Shown here: positions 34,844 through 43,052 of the stretch, one piece after another
Numbering within the stretch: position 1 is the first letter of the stretch
Layout of the letters: the number at the start of each line of letters is the position of its first letter
Assembly: GCA_947259985.1 (NCBI GenBank)
Contig: CAMYOJ010000019.1
Location: 1 to 64,000 of the forward strand
Length of the DNA: 64,000 nt
Source: an uncultured Woeseiaceae bacterium
GTDB lineage: Bacteria > Pseudomonadota > Gammaproteobacteria > Steroidobacterales > Woeseiaceae
Direction of reading: 5' to 3'
Position numbers and translations under genes: made by a program
The notes under the pieces: generated by a model
The model's database searches: none
What the model saw: the letters and a program-made list of their open reading frames with translations, nothing else
Told to the model about the DNA's origin: nothing

Positions 34844-35151
34844 TCGATTCCCCGTTCAGCCTCTACATCGTGCGCTGCGCGGACGATACGCTGTACACGG
34901 GTATTGCGACCAATGTTCCGAATCGTATCGCCGAGCACGAAAGTGGCGCGCGCGGCGCCAAGTACCTGCGCGGCAAGGGACCTTTGAGACTGGAATTCAA
35001 CGAGCAGGTCGGTGATCGTTCCTGCGCGTCGCAACTCGAGTATCGCGTGAAGCAGCTCAGCCGGGCGCAAAAAGAGGCGCTGATACGTGGCGATCAATCG
35101 CTCTCGGCGCTGCTCGATACTCCCGACTCCGAAGAGTCAGCGACGGGCTGA
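34840..35151 (+). CDS. GIY-YIG domain protein (YhbQ-like)
   Basis: 103 residues from the GTG at 34840. The GIY-YIG core is present: SLYIVRCADDTLYTGIATN followed by RIAEHESGARGAKYLRGKGP, the catalytic-type arrangement of Tyr/Arg/Glu, then the closing helix QLSRAQKEALI. The length matches YhbQ/UPF0213 proteins, a group of GIY-YIG nucleases of unknown substrate. It overlaps the preceding gene by 4 bp and the convergent MBL gene by 58 bp. Confidence 0.82.
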   Translation: MIDSPFSLYIVRCADDTLYTGIATNVPNRIAEHESGARGAKYLRGKGPLRLEFNEQVGDRSCASQLEYRVKQLSRAQKEALIRGDQSLSALLDTPDSEESATG

Positions 35152-36158
35152 GCATAAATAGCGATCGGCTGACCGAACTCGGGGACGAATAGCTGGACAT
35201 CCCTGTCCCACCTGTCGCGCAGGGTTTCGAACCACTGCGCCGTTTGCTCGAAATCACCAAGGAAGCGCGCGCTGGCGATCGTCTCACCAAAAGGTCTCGT
35301 GAGATCGTCAAAGTGGATCGGATACACGCTTTGTCCGCCCGTGGCCGTCACGAGCGACTGCCAGTACTGTTCCGCGTATTCGAAACCGAGACTCTCGAGG
35401 CCGCCGACGCCCAGCATGACGACGTCCGTCGACACTTTAGCCAGGGACTTTCCGGGCATTCCGGCGCTCCCCTGGACGATGGTCGTGCCTTGTGGATGTG
35501 CGATCACGATCGTGTAGCTGCCGCCTTCGCGAAAGGCGCTGACGGGCTGCGGCAGCGGCAGCGGCGCATCGATGCTGCCTGGGAACACCACGCTGCCGCG
35601 CCAGCCCAGCGACGCATGGCTGGACGCAAGCAGCGTAACGTCAAAGCGGCCGAATTCGTAGGCTTTGCCGACTTCGACGAGTGTCATCTGGTCCTCAGGC
35701 ACCCCGGCACCGCGCGCGATCTGCAAAGTTGACTCGGACCCGAGCACCGAAGCGCTGGTGCGGTTGGCGATTGCGCCAACGTCCATGGCGTGGTCGAAAT
35801 GCGAATGCACTGGAATGATCGCGGCGAGCCGCCGCATGCGGTACTCGTCAAGGGCGTAATTAATTGTCGCCGCGTCGTTGTCAACGGGACGGTCGAAAAT
35901 TATGTCGTCGAGCGTCGGCCGCGAAAAAAAGCCGTCAACGAGAATCTGTGTTTCGCCATCGTCGAACAACAGGGTCGCGACGCCGAGCCAGGTCGCGGTA
36001 ACCGAATCCGTTGCCGACGCGGCCGCAATGACGGGAGGCGCCCAATCGATGTTATCGAGACTGGGTCGATCGCGCCACAGCCACACCGAAATGGCTGCGC
36101 CGACAGCGAGTACTGCTGCGACAACAATTGCTGTGCGCTGGACCCGCTGTTTCCACAT
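35094..36158 (-). CDS. membrane-anchored metallo-beta-lactamase-fold hydrolase
   Basis: 354 residues. One N-terminal helix (about 8-30, VVAAVLAVGAAISVWLW) anchors the protein, facing the periplasm. The MBL core has HSHFDHAMD (metal-binding HxHxDH), further metal ligands in ASSHASLGWRG and the final IHFDDLTRP. The fold fits UlaG/lipid-phosphohydrolase-like Zn-hydrolases. The C-terminus extends into the convergent GIY-YIG gene. It starts 2 bp after the stop of the DUF819 gene, so the two form one operon. Confidence 0.78.
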   Translation of the reverse strand: MWKQRVQRTAIVVAAVLAVGAAISVWLWRDRPSLDNIDWAPPVIAAASATDSVTATWLGVATLLFDDGETQILVDGFFSRPTLDDIIFDRPVDNDAATINYALDEYRMRRLAAIIPVHSHFDHAMDVGAIANRTSASVLGSESTLQIARGAGVPEDQMTLVEVGKAYEFGRFDVTLLASSHASLGWRGSVVFPGSIDAPLPLPQPVSAFREGGSYTIVIAHPQGTTIVQGSAGMPGKSLAKVSTDVVMLGVGGLESLGFEYAEQYWQSLVTATGGQSVYPIHFDDLTRPFGETIASARFLGDFEQTAQWFETLRDRWDRDVQLFVPEFGQPIAIYAQPVADSSESGVSSSAESD

Positions 36159-36160
36159 GT

Positions 36161-37363
36161 CTACTGGCCTGCGGCGATTCTCGCGAGCTGCCCCGTCATC
36201 GGCGCAAGGTAATTACCGAGGGCGTAACCGAGCAGCGCCATGAGAATCGAAGCGGGCACCAGGTTGGGTCGATGGTGCGCGGCCACGATCGGTGCCGATG
36301 CGGCCGCGCCTATATTTGCGGCTGACGCGATGGCGACGCTGTGAACATCCACGCGGAAGATCCACGCGCCGGCGAGACAGAATAGACCGTGGATGAAAAT
36401 CCAGATGAAGGCACCCAGCACGAATGCCGGCGCTTCGGCGAGGCCTGCTACCGATGCGCGCGCACCCATACCGGCGACAAAAATGTACACAAGCGCCGTG
36501 CCGATCGCCGTCGCATTTGGCAGCTTCGAAGCCGCCGTTGTCGACAAGATCAGTGCCAGCGTCGTGACGAGCAGTATGCGCGTCGTGGTTTCCGAGAAGA
36601 TCCCTGCGGCGTCGGGCGATGTCTCCGCGATCCATCGTGCGAGGCCCGGTGCGAGCGCATGACCGATCGCCGCGACACCGAATACAACTGCGGCGAGGAA
36701 CAAGTACTCCGGCATCGTTGGCGCCGTATCTTCCTCGGCGTGTATGTCTGCTGCCGCATCCATGGCTGCGAGCCGATCGGCCGGCACGCGCGCCCACTTG
36801 TTGAACTTCTCGGCGAAGTCACGCGACATCAGCAACAGCGGCAGCCAGACGATATAAATGACGTTGTCAGCGATGACGGCGAGTCCCAGCTGCGCCTCTG
36901 AAGCCCCGAGCATTTCCTTGGTGGCGAGCATGTTGGCCGTGCCGCCGATCCAGCTGCCTGCGAGCGCGCCGAAACCCTTCCAGGCGTCGTCCGAGAGCCA
37001 GCCGTGAACGATCAGGTACGCAACCACGCCACCGACGACGACTCCCGCGGTACCCATCAGCATCACGAGCACACCCTTGCCCATGACACGCACAACGGCG
37101 GGTACGTTTACCTTGATCAGCATCAATACGATGAACACGGGCAACGCATACTGGCTCAGGCCCGTATAGATAATCGATTTGCTGGGGATTACGTCGAAAT
37201 TGTTGAGAAAAACCGGGGTTGCGTAGATGAACAACAGTGGCGGAACGTAATTGAAGAGCTTTGCTTCACTGACCTGGGCCAACAAGAAGAAAAAGGCCGC
37301 GACGGCACACAAAACAGCCAGCACGCCGATTGGCGATGAAATCAGGGTTTGGGTGGTTTCCAT
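36161..37363 (-). CDS. DUF819-family membrane protein
   Basis: 400 residues with about ten to eleven membrane helices in a two-half arrangement. The region GGTANMLATKEMLGAS and its repeat partner in the second half (SAANIGAAASAPIVAAH, about 345-362) fit the DUF819 family, whose members (YjcL-type) are thought to be transporters. The gap upstream (37364-37437) holds a TATACT box about 39 bp before the ATG on the minus strand. It precedes the MBL hydrolase gene. The substrate is unknown. Confidence 0.82.
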   Translation of the reverse strand: METTQTLISSPIGVLAVLCAVAAFFFLLAQVSEAKLFNYVPPLLFIYATPVFLNNFDVIPSKSIIYTGLSQYALPVFIVLMLIKVNVPAVVRVMGKGVLVMLMGTAGVVVGGVVAYLIVHGWLSDDAWKGFGALAGSWIGGTANMLATKEMLGASEAQLGLAVIADNVIYIVWLPLLLMSRDFAEKFNKWARVPADRLAAMDAAADIHAEEDTAPTMPEYLFLAAVVFGVAAIGHALAPGLARWIAETSPDAAGIFSETTTRILLVTTLALILSTTAASKLPNATAIGTALVYIFVAGMGARASVAGLAEAPAFVLGAFIWIFIHGLFCLAGAWIFRVDVHSVAIASAANIGAAASAPIVAAHHRPNLVPASILMALLGYALGNYLAPMTGQLARIAAGQ

Positions 37364-37437
37364 GCAACGCGCCTCGGGCCGTGAAGTCGCCGCCGAGTAT
37401 AAAGCATCAGCCGAAGCGCCGCGTGGCGTCCGATGGA

Positions 37438-38145
37438 TCAGCTGAAGCTAAGCTGCGCGGCGTGGTCCTTACGCGAAGATTCATCCGTTAGCGCGGCCGC
37501 TTTGACGGTCAGCCAGACCGCATCCCAGTCCTCGATCTTGCTGGGACCGAAAACGAATTTCGCGATGAAGCTCTCGAGATCCCGAACGTGAATGACGTTC
37601 TGCGGCGGCGCCGACGTGAACTCGACGGATCCCGTGAAAATGACGAGATTCGCCACCGGCACGTCGGGCACGACTTTCGTCAACGCGCGCCTGCGGCCCT
37701 CGTTCTGGATCAGGGGATTGAGAAAGCGACGACGTTTGACACCATCGACGTTGGTCCACTGAGCCTCGTCTTCGCCACCGAAAACGATGCCATTGTAGTG
37801 CTTGGTCTGTATGCAAAGGATGCCGCCGGCGGTCAGGATGGCATGATCAATTTTCGCCAGGCCGCCGTAAGCGCCGGGCAGGATGAAATCGTGCAATACA
37901 TCCGGGCTGCGCTTGTCGAGCGCCGTGCGGATGCGCCACTGGCCGATTTGCGCCGTGACGAAACGCGCCGCGTGGTTGGCCGCCGAACGAAATATAAGGG
38001 TCAGCAACAGGGCACCAGCGATCGTGAAGATGAACATGGCGGGGCCGACACTCGTAATCCCGGTCTGGTAGTTGGCGTCCGCCGCCAGCGCGGGCAGCGC
38101 AACGAGCGGCATGCTGGTGAGAACTGTGCGCGCCTGTTTCAACAT
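37438..38145 (-). CDS. NERD-domain protein
   Basis: 235 residues from the ATG at 38145 (MLKQARTVLTSMPL); an upstream ATG at 38181 would add twelve poor residues. An N-terminal signal or anchor helix is followed by a second membrane helix (about 40-56). Then comes a NERD domain (about 85-195): DFILPGAYGGLAKIDHAI, ILCIQTKHYNGIVFGG and a closing helix. NERD is a nuclease-related fold, common in proteins with DNA-processing or phage-related roles. It is monocistronic, between the DUF819 gene and an ABC ATPase. Confidence 0.78.
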   Translation of the reverse strand: MLKQARTVLTSMPLVALPALAADANYQTGITSVGPAMFIFTIAGALLLTLIFRSAANHAARFVTAQIGQWRIRTALDKRSPDVLHDFILPGAYGGLAKIDHAILTAGGILCIQTKHYNGIVFGGEDEAQWTNVDGVKRRRFLNPLIQNEGRRRALTKVVPDVPVANLVIFTGSVEFTSAPPQNVIHVRDLESFIAKFVFGPSKIEDWDAVWLTVKAAALTDESSRKDHAAQLSFS

Positions 38146-38206
38146 AAAGCACAGATTAGACCTGTTCGCGCCTCGAAGCATTGTATCAGGTCACGTTTTT
38201 GCATCT

Positions 38207-39004
38207 TTACCCCGGGTAGGCGAGGTAATAACCGTCCAATTCGGCCACGCGGACGCAGGTTTCGTACACATCGCTGAGCAACTCGCTGGTCAATACCTCG
38301 AATTTCGGCCCGTCGGCGACGATCCGGCCCTGCTTCAACAGCACGACACGGTCGATGGCGGGCGGGATCTCATTGAGATGGTGCGTGACGATGATGATGT
38401 TGCATCCGTCATCCGCGAGTCTCTGCAGTCGACCGAGGTAATCGAAACTTGCGGCAAAATCGAGTCCCGCAGTGGGTTCATCAAGAATCAGCGTATCGGG
38501 CTCGTGCACGAGCGCGCGCGCCAGCAGACAGCGACGTTGTTGCCCCGTGGACATGGATTTCAGGGCTGTGCCGGCGAGACTTTCGACGCCGAGTTCGGCC
38601 ATCGTCGCTCGAGCCGCTTCGAGCTGTTGTGCGTTGACGCGGCTTGCCAGCGTGCCGTGCACGCCGATGCTGGAATGAAATCCCGAGACGACGACTTCGA
38701 GCGCAGTCGTTGTCGGCGTGTAGCGTTGCTGCAGGTCATGGGAGACGACACCGATGTGTTTCCTCAGCTCCCAGACGTTCCAGTGCTCCAAACCCAGGAT
38801 GCGCAATGACGACCCGTCCTGCACGACCGGGTAGAGTTCGCGGTTGATGACCTTCAGCAGCGTCGTCTTGCCAGCGCCGTTTGGCCCGACAATGGCAACA
38901 CGCTCATGCTGCGCGATTTCGAGGTCGAGGCCGTCGAAGACGCAGGTTGTACCGCGCCAGATCGTCGCGTTCTGAATCTCGATGAGCTTGGCTTCAGGCT
39001 GCAT
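38207..39004 (-). CDS. orphan ABC transporter ATP-binding protein
   Basis: 265 residues. Walker A GPNGAGKTT, Q-loop SHDLQQR, Walker B TLILDEPTAGLDF and switch His VTHHLNEIP are all present. The signature is MSTGQQRR rather than the usual LSGGQ. The family is that of small stand-alone ATPases of the metal/siderophore type, but no permease or binding-protein gene flanks it. It may serve a distant permease or work without one. Confidence 0.88.
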   Translation of the reverse strand: MQPEAKLIEIQNATIWRGTTCVFDGLDLEIAQHERVAIVGPNGAGKTTLLKVINRELYPVVQDGSSLRILGLEHWNVWELRKHIGVVSHDLQQRYTPTTTALEVVVSGFHSSIGVHGTLASRVNAQQLEAARATMAELGVESLAGTALKSMSTGQQRRCLLARALVHEPDTLILDEPTAGLDFAASFDYLGRLQRLADDGCNIIIVTHHLNEIPPAIDRVVLLKQGRIVADGPKFEVLTSELLSDVYETCVRVAELDGYYLAYPG

Positions 39005-39109
39005 GGGTATCCCGGGTCAGGAGACGGAACACTACCACGCTCAGGACCGTCGTCATCTGTGTCGTCCCGGTGCTAAGCTCACGTAATCCGTTGCATCCGG
39101 ACCTGCGAT

Positions 39110-39262
39110 ATGCCCGACGGCCTGATATTTCTGCTTGTCATGATTGCCCTGATCATCGTCTACACAATTGCGAAGGTGCTGCAATACATGCGCCTTAGCG
39201 ATAAGCAATGGAAAGAGGTCGACAAGAGCAAGCTCAGGGACTGGGATGACGAAGACGATTGA
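39110..39262 (+). CDS. small single-helix membrane protein, 50 aa
   Basis: A short gene easily missed. It encodes an N-terminal membrane helix (about 4-23, GLIFLLVMIALIIVYTIAKV), then a charged cytosolic tail with MRLSDKQWKEVDKSK and an acidic end (DWDDEDD). No family is recognised. It lies alone between the ABC ATPase and antiporter genes, convergent with the latter. The 39005-39109 gap has no clear promoter. Confidence 0.6.
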   Translation: MPDGLIFLLVMIALIIVYTIAKVLQYMRLSDKQWKEVDKSKLRDWDDEDD

Positions 39263-39265
39263 TCG

Positions 39266-41035
39266 TCATGCATTCGCGTCTCCTCTGAGCAGCGACTCGA
39301 GCTCATCGGCTGAATCCCTGGCCGACTGAATCAGTTTTTCTTCCGAGTCGTGAATGGCGTGCTGTTCGATGAGCAGTCTCGAATCGCGCTCGCAGAATGT
39401 ACCGATTACGTGTTTCGCCTGCTCGTCCGAATACCCGAGGCTCGTCAGGACGAGCTCGGTCATGGCCAGGCTCGATAGCAGCGTCTCGCGGAAGATGTGC
39501 TTCACACCGAGGTCCATGAGCTTGTGTGCGTGCCGCCTGTTGCGCGCTCGCGCAATGATCGTCAGGTTCGGGAAATGCCGCGTAACGGCCTCGGCGATAC
39601 GCATTGACTGCTCCAGGTCAGAGATTGCGAGCACGAATATCTTCGCGTGATCGGCGCCGGCGGCACGCAACAGGTCCAGGCGTGATGCGTCGCCATAGTG
39701 CACCGCGGAACCGTAGCGACGCACCACGTCGACCTGCAGCGAGTCGCTCTCGAGCGCCGTGAACGGCTTGTTCATGATTCGCAACAGGCGCCCGACGATT
39801 TGCCCCACGCGTCCGAATCCGGCTATCAGGACCTCGTGCTGATGATCCTCGGGCATCTCGTCGTACTGCGGCGCTTCCGGAGTCTCTTTCTTTTGCGTGA
39901 GTCGCTCGGCCAGCGCGTAGAGCAGCGGAGTCATCATCATCGATACGGCCACTGCGAGCACCAGCTCGTCGATCAGACCAGGGGCGAGCACCTGCTCGGC
40001 ACGTGCGATGGCCAGCAGCACGAACGCAAATTCGCCGCCCTGTGACAGCACGACCGCGGTCTTGAGAGCGGCACCGGAATCGCACATGCCGAACAGCCGG
40101 GCCAGTGGAAACAGTACGAGCACCTTTGCCGTCATCAGGAGAGCGACGATAAGCAGGATTCTGCCAGGGATTTCGAGCAACAATTCGATGTTCACCGACA
40201 TGCCGACGGCGATGAAGAACAGGCCCAGGAGCAGTCCCTTGAACGGCGCGATGTCTGCCTCGAGCTGGTGGCGATACTCCGAATCCGCGAGCAGCATGCC
40301 CGCGATGAAGGCGCCGAGAACCATCGACATGCCCGCAAACTGCATCAAGAGTGCGCTGCTGATCACGATGAGCAGCGCCGTCGCCGTGGAGATCTCGGGG
40401 ATACCGGATCGCGCCGCCGTCTGCAGGATGGGCTTTTGCAACAGGCGGCCGCCGATTATCAGTCCGCCGATCGTACCGATCATAATGCCTATCCTGGTGA
40501 AACTGATCCCTTCGTCGAAAGACGCGTTTTGTCCGAGCAGAGGCAGCACGGCGATAAGCGGTATTGCGGCAAGGTCCTGGAACAACAGTATCGAAAAAGA
40601 GGCACGGCCCTGGTGCGTCGCAAGCTGCTTTTTTTCGGCGAGCATCTGCAGGACAAATGCAGTCGACGAAAGCGCGAGTACCAGCCCCACGACGATTGCC
40701 GCATTGCCGGAGAGGCCAAGAACCCAGGCGATGAGGCCGATAGCCACTACGCTGCAGACTACCTGCGCCGTGCCGAGACCGAACACCATGCGACGCATCA
40801 CCCAAAGGCGCGATGGCTGCAATTCCAGCCCGACGATGAACAGCAGGAACACGACACCGAGTTCCGCGAAGTGCAGGATATGCTCGGCATCCGTTACAAC
40901 CGCCAGGCCGAATGGACCGATAACGATGCCGGCGGCAAGGTATCCGAGCACGGATCCGAGGCCCAGGCGCCGACTCAAAGGCACACAGACAACGGCCGCA
41001 AGCAGATAGACCAGGGTTTGCGCAAGTAAACTCAT
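39266..41035 (-). CDS. CPA2-family cation/proton antiporter (KefB/KefC type)
   Basis: 589 residues from the ATG at 41035 (MSLLAQTLVYLLAA); the upstream extension reads poorly. About twelve membrane helices (1-380) show the CPA2 fold: GSVLGYLAAGIVIGP, ELGVVFLLFIVGLEL, and in the middle the GLVLALSSTAFVLQ and LFQDLAAIPLI motifs. The C-terminal RCK/TrkA-N domain (about 395-510) carries GFGRVGQIVGRLL for NAD binding. It expels K+ (or Na+) against H+ and is gated by glutathione adducts in E. coli; a Kef ancillary protein is not present here. Confidence 0.9.
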   Translation of the reverse strand: MSLLAQTLVYLLAAVVCVPLSRRLGLGSVLGYLAAGIVIGPFGLAVVTDAEHILHFAELGVVFLLFIVGLELQPSRLWVMRRMVFGLGTAQVVCSVVAIGLIAWVLGLSGNAAIVVGLVLALSSTAFVLQMLAEKKQLATHQGRASFSILLFQDLAAIPLIAVLPLLGQNASFDEGISFTRIGIMIGTIGGLIIGGRLLQKPILQTAARSGIPEISTATALLIVISSALLMQFAGMSMVLGAFIAGMLLADSEYRHQLEADIAPFKGLLLGLFFIAVGMSVNIELLLEIPGRILLIVALLMTAKVLVLFPLARLFGMCDSGAALKTAVVLSQGGEFAFVLLAIARAEQVLAPGLIDELVLAVAVSMMMTPLLYALAERLTQKKETPEAPQYDEMPEDHQHEVLIAGFGRVGQIVGRLLRIMNKPFTALESDSLQVDVVRRYGSAVHYGDASRLDLLRAAGADHAKIFVLAISDLEQSMRIAEAVTRHFPNLTIIARARNRRHAHKLMDLGVKHIFRETLLSSLAMTELVLTSLGYSDEQAKHVIGTFCERDSRLLIEQHAIHDSEEKLIQSARDSADELESLLRGDANA

Positions 41036-41128
41036 ATTGGTTCCCGCACGATAGTTTCGATTACACTTACGCCATTCGGCGGCGAGCCGAATAGCGGTGG
41101 ATTGGCGAGAATACTTCAGGTTGATGGT

Positions 41129-42031
41129 ATGCACATAACCAGGCTCGGGACAGGCAGGACCCTCATGGCGCTAATCGCCGGCAGTCTTGTGCTTGCGGCG
41201 TGCGGCTCGGGCGAGCCGGAACAGGAAGCAGCCGTCGCTCCGGCCGCCGCTACCCCGCAGTCTCAGGCGGTTGATGCGGGGGCCACGCCGGGTCGCGAGT
41301 CGCAGGCCCGGGCGGTCATCTCCGAGGACATGCCCTATGCAGAAGTCGGGGACGAGCTTGTTTATGGTTACTTCGTGGCGCCGTCCGACATGTTTGAGCC
41401 GCTGCCCGCGGTCATCATGATCCACGAATGGTGGGGCCTGACGGACGAGATGCGTGCGCGCGCGGATCGTCTCGCCGCAGAGGGCTACATCGTACTCGCG
41501 ATCGACCTTTTCGGCGGGCAGACGGCGTCTGATCCGGCGTCGGCTCGCAAGCTGATGCTGTCGGTGGTCGAGGACCCCGATTCGGCCAACCAGAATATCC
41601 GCGGGGCTTTCGAGTTCGTGAGCGAGACAGCCGGCGCGCCTCGCGTCGGCGCCATCGGCTGGCGTTTCGGCGGTACCTGGGCCCTGAACACCGCGCTACT
41701 GCTTCCCGACGATTTGGATGCCAGCGTTATCTACTACGGTCCGGTGACGAGTGACGAGGACAAACTGCGTCCCGTCAATGCGCCCATACTGGGCTTGTTT
41801 GCGGGTGACGACATCAGCATAAAAGTAGATTCGGTCGACGCTTTCAAGACCGCGCTCGAATCCTTGCGTAAGGACTACGACATCCAGGTCTACGCGGGTG
41901 TCGGGCAGCGCTTCGCGAGTGAATCAGCGAAAACCTACGATGCAATAGCGACCAACGATGCCTGGAACCGGACGCTGGATTTTCTCAGCCTTCACCTGGC
42001 CGGTGATGGTACTCCGACGGATGGGTCCTGA
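41129..42031 (+). CDS. dienelactone-hydrolase-fold lipoprotein lacking two catalytic residues
   Basis: 300 residues from the ATG at 41129, with a lipobox LAAC (Cys25), so the protein is lipid-anchored. The fold and flanking motifs are those of dienelactone hydrolases: HEWWGL (Glu100), IDLFGG, and LFAGDD with the Asp kept (about 227). But the nucleophile region reads GWRFGG, with Arg179 where the family has Cys, and the His region reads VGQRFAS, with Gln260 where the family has His (compare VNHGFHND in the protein at 26637). The mutations are in two well-separated codons, so a sequencing error is unlikely. It is probably a pseudoenzyme. It overlaps the convergent gene by 40 bp. Confidence 0.8.
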   Translation: MHITRLGTGRTLMALIAGSLVLAACGSGEPEQEAAVAPAAATPQSQAVDAGATPGRESQARAVISEDMPYAEVGDELVYGYFVAPSDMFEPLPAVIMIHEWWGLTDEMRARADRLAAEGYIVLAIDLFGGQTASDPASARKLMLSVVEDPDSANQNIRGAFEFVSETAGAPRVGAIGWRFGGTWALNTALLLPDDLDASVIYYGPVTSDEDKLRPVNAPILGLFAGDDISIKVDSVDAFKTALESLRKDYDIQVYAGVGQRFASESAKTYDAIATNDAWNRTLDFLSLHLAGDGTPTDGS

Positions 42032-42510
42032 TCCGTATCGCTTTTGCACACGAGCCGCACAGGCAGTGCCAGGCTCGCAAAGCTGACGAAGCGACCGCTT
42101 TGGTTGAGACAACGTAAAGACAGCTGGGCCGTCGCGACCCCTGCAAGCAGTAACTCTTCGCCCCCGCTGTTGCCGTCCATGCAGAAGTCACCCGTTGCAA
42201 TCGGCGCAATCTGGTTCGCTGGCACCGCAACTACGGCTTCGAGGCTATTGTCGTCTTCGTTCGGGGCGTAGCGTTTGTGAGCGTCCGCAATACTGATCGT
42301 GACAGATTCGGCCACGGCATCGTCCGGACAAGCGAACTTGGCACGCACGGAGAAGTCGAGTTGCGGCAGCCGGACCTGCCGGCGCGCGCCACGGGGCGAG
42401 ACTTCGGCACGCGCCTCGCTGGCGACTGCGATGAGTTCCGCATCGGCGAGGGCTGGCTGCATCAGCCAGACAACCCACAGGATGGCTGTAATAGGGATTT
42501 GTTGTCGCAT
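41992..42510 (-). CDS. hypothetical secreted protein, 172 aa
   Basis: No family recognised. A signal peptide spans about 1-22 (IPITAILWVVWLMQPALA). The mature protein contains four cysteines (AKFACPDD, GDFCMDG, SLRCLNQ, RLVCKSD) that could form two disulfides in a periplasmic beta-rich domain. The 3' end lies within the convergent lipoprotein gene by 40 bp. Confidence 0.65.
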   Translation of the reverse strand: MRQQIPITAILWVVWLMQPALADAELIAVASEARAEVSPRGARRQVRLPQLDFSVRAKFACPDDAVAESVTISIADAHKRYAPNEDDNSLEAVVAVPANQIAPIATGDFCMDGNSGGEELLLAGVATAQLSLRCLNQSGRFVSFASLALPVRLVCKSDTDQDPSVGVPSPAR

Positions 42511-42560
42511 AATTGCACTAAGGCTACGGCTGCGTGTCGTAAAATCAAGAAAAACGGGGA

Positions 42561-42836
42561 TTGCGTTTGATCAAGAGAGCCGTGCACCTGACGTACAAAG
42601 CCGCTCGCCGCGTCGTTATCGGCGTCGTCGGTGCAACGGTATTGCTGATCGGCCTTGTGATGATCGTGACGCCGGGACCGGCGATCGTTGTCGTGCCTGT
42701 GGGCCTGGCAATACTCAGTATCGAATTCACCTGGGCACGCATATGGCTCAAGCGCCTGCGCAGGTCGATCAGCAATCGCAACTCGAATAAGCGTGGTAAT
42801 CGCGCCGCCGCACACCGCCAACGCGTCGAAGACTAG
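42561..42836 (+). CDS. PGPGW-family small membrane protein
   Basis: 91 residues from the TTG at 42561, preceded by an ACGGGGA site. Two helices flank the diagnostic TPGPAIVVVPVGLAIL segment, followed by SIEFTWARIW and a strongly basic tail (RRSISNRNSNKRG). PGPGW proteins are uncharacterised inner-membrane proteins. The stop at 42836 abuts the structured region that follows. Confidence 0.7.
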   Translation: MRLIKRAVHLTYKAARRVVIGVVGATVLLIGLVMIVTPGPAIVVVPVGLAILSIEFTWARIWLKRLRRSISNRNSNKRGNRAAAHRQRVED

Positions 42837-42912
42837 AAAAGAAAAGGCGCCGGAGAGCTGAATCCTTGATCAATACAGCGGGCCGATCCGACACGGAGCG
42901 GTCTCCGGCGCC
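42836..42912 (-). terminator. long-loop terminator of the predicted sigma-54 transcript
   Basis: On the minus strand, GGCGCCGGAGA (42902-42912) pairs with TCTCCGGCGCC (42846-42856) as an 11-bp stem and is followed by a T-rich tract, TTTTCTTTTC, at 42836-42845. The loop is 45 nt. On the plus strand no T-run follows, so it is directional and would end transcripts arriving from 43248. Confidence 0.65.
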
Positions 42913-42920
42913 CAAGCTAA

Positions 42921-43039
42921 CGGCAGGGGGGGTGCCGCCGGGCCTTCCAGGGCCCGTTTCGGCCGGAATCCAGTCCGGCCTTGCCCGGTGGTGCCGCCAG
43001 GTCGTCAGGGGGAGAGAGACCTGGCCGGCTTGCCGCCGG
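42921..43039 (-). ncRNA. five tandem hairpins, predicted structured RNA
   Basis: Five perfect stems follow the peptide reading frame on the minus strand. They are (in forward coordinates) 43025-43039 (5-bp arms), 42997-43024 (7-bp), 42961-42980 (7-bp), 42940-42955 (5-bp) and 42921-42937 (5-bp). The two hairpins at 42961-42980 and 42940-42955 have six-base loops reading CTGGAT and CTGGAA on the minus strand, so both expose GGA, the core of CsrA/RsmA sites. The segment is very GC-rich and holds no gene that I can support. It may be a regulatory 3' untranslated region or a small RNA with its own function. Confidence 0.5.
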
Positions 43040-43052
43040 GTAAAGCAACGCC

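Noticed and set aside
42921-43039. Coding sequence on the minus strand through the hairpin region
   Set aside because: A 60-codon frame (42917-43099) overlaps the peptide gene in another frame. It is dominated by Pro, Gly, Ala and Arg codons as expected for GC-rich hairpins, with no start region or family match.
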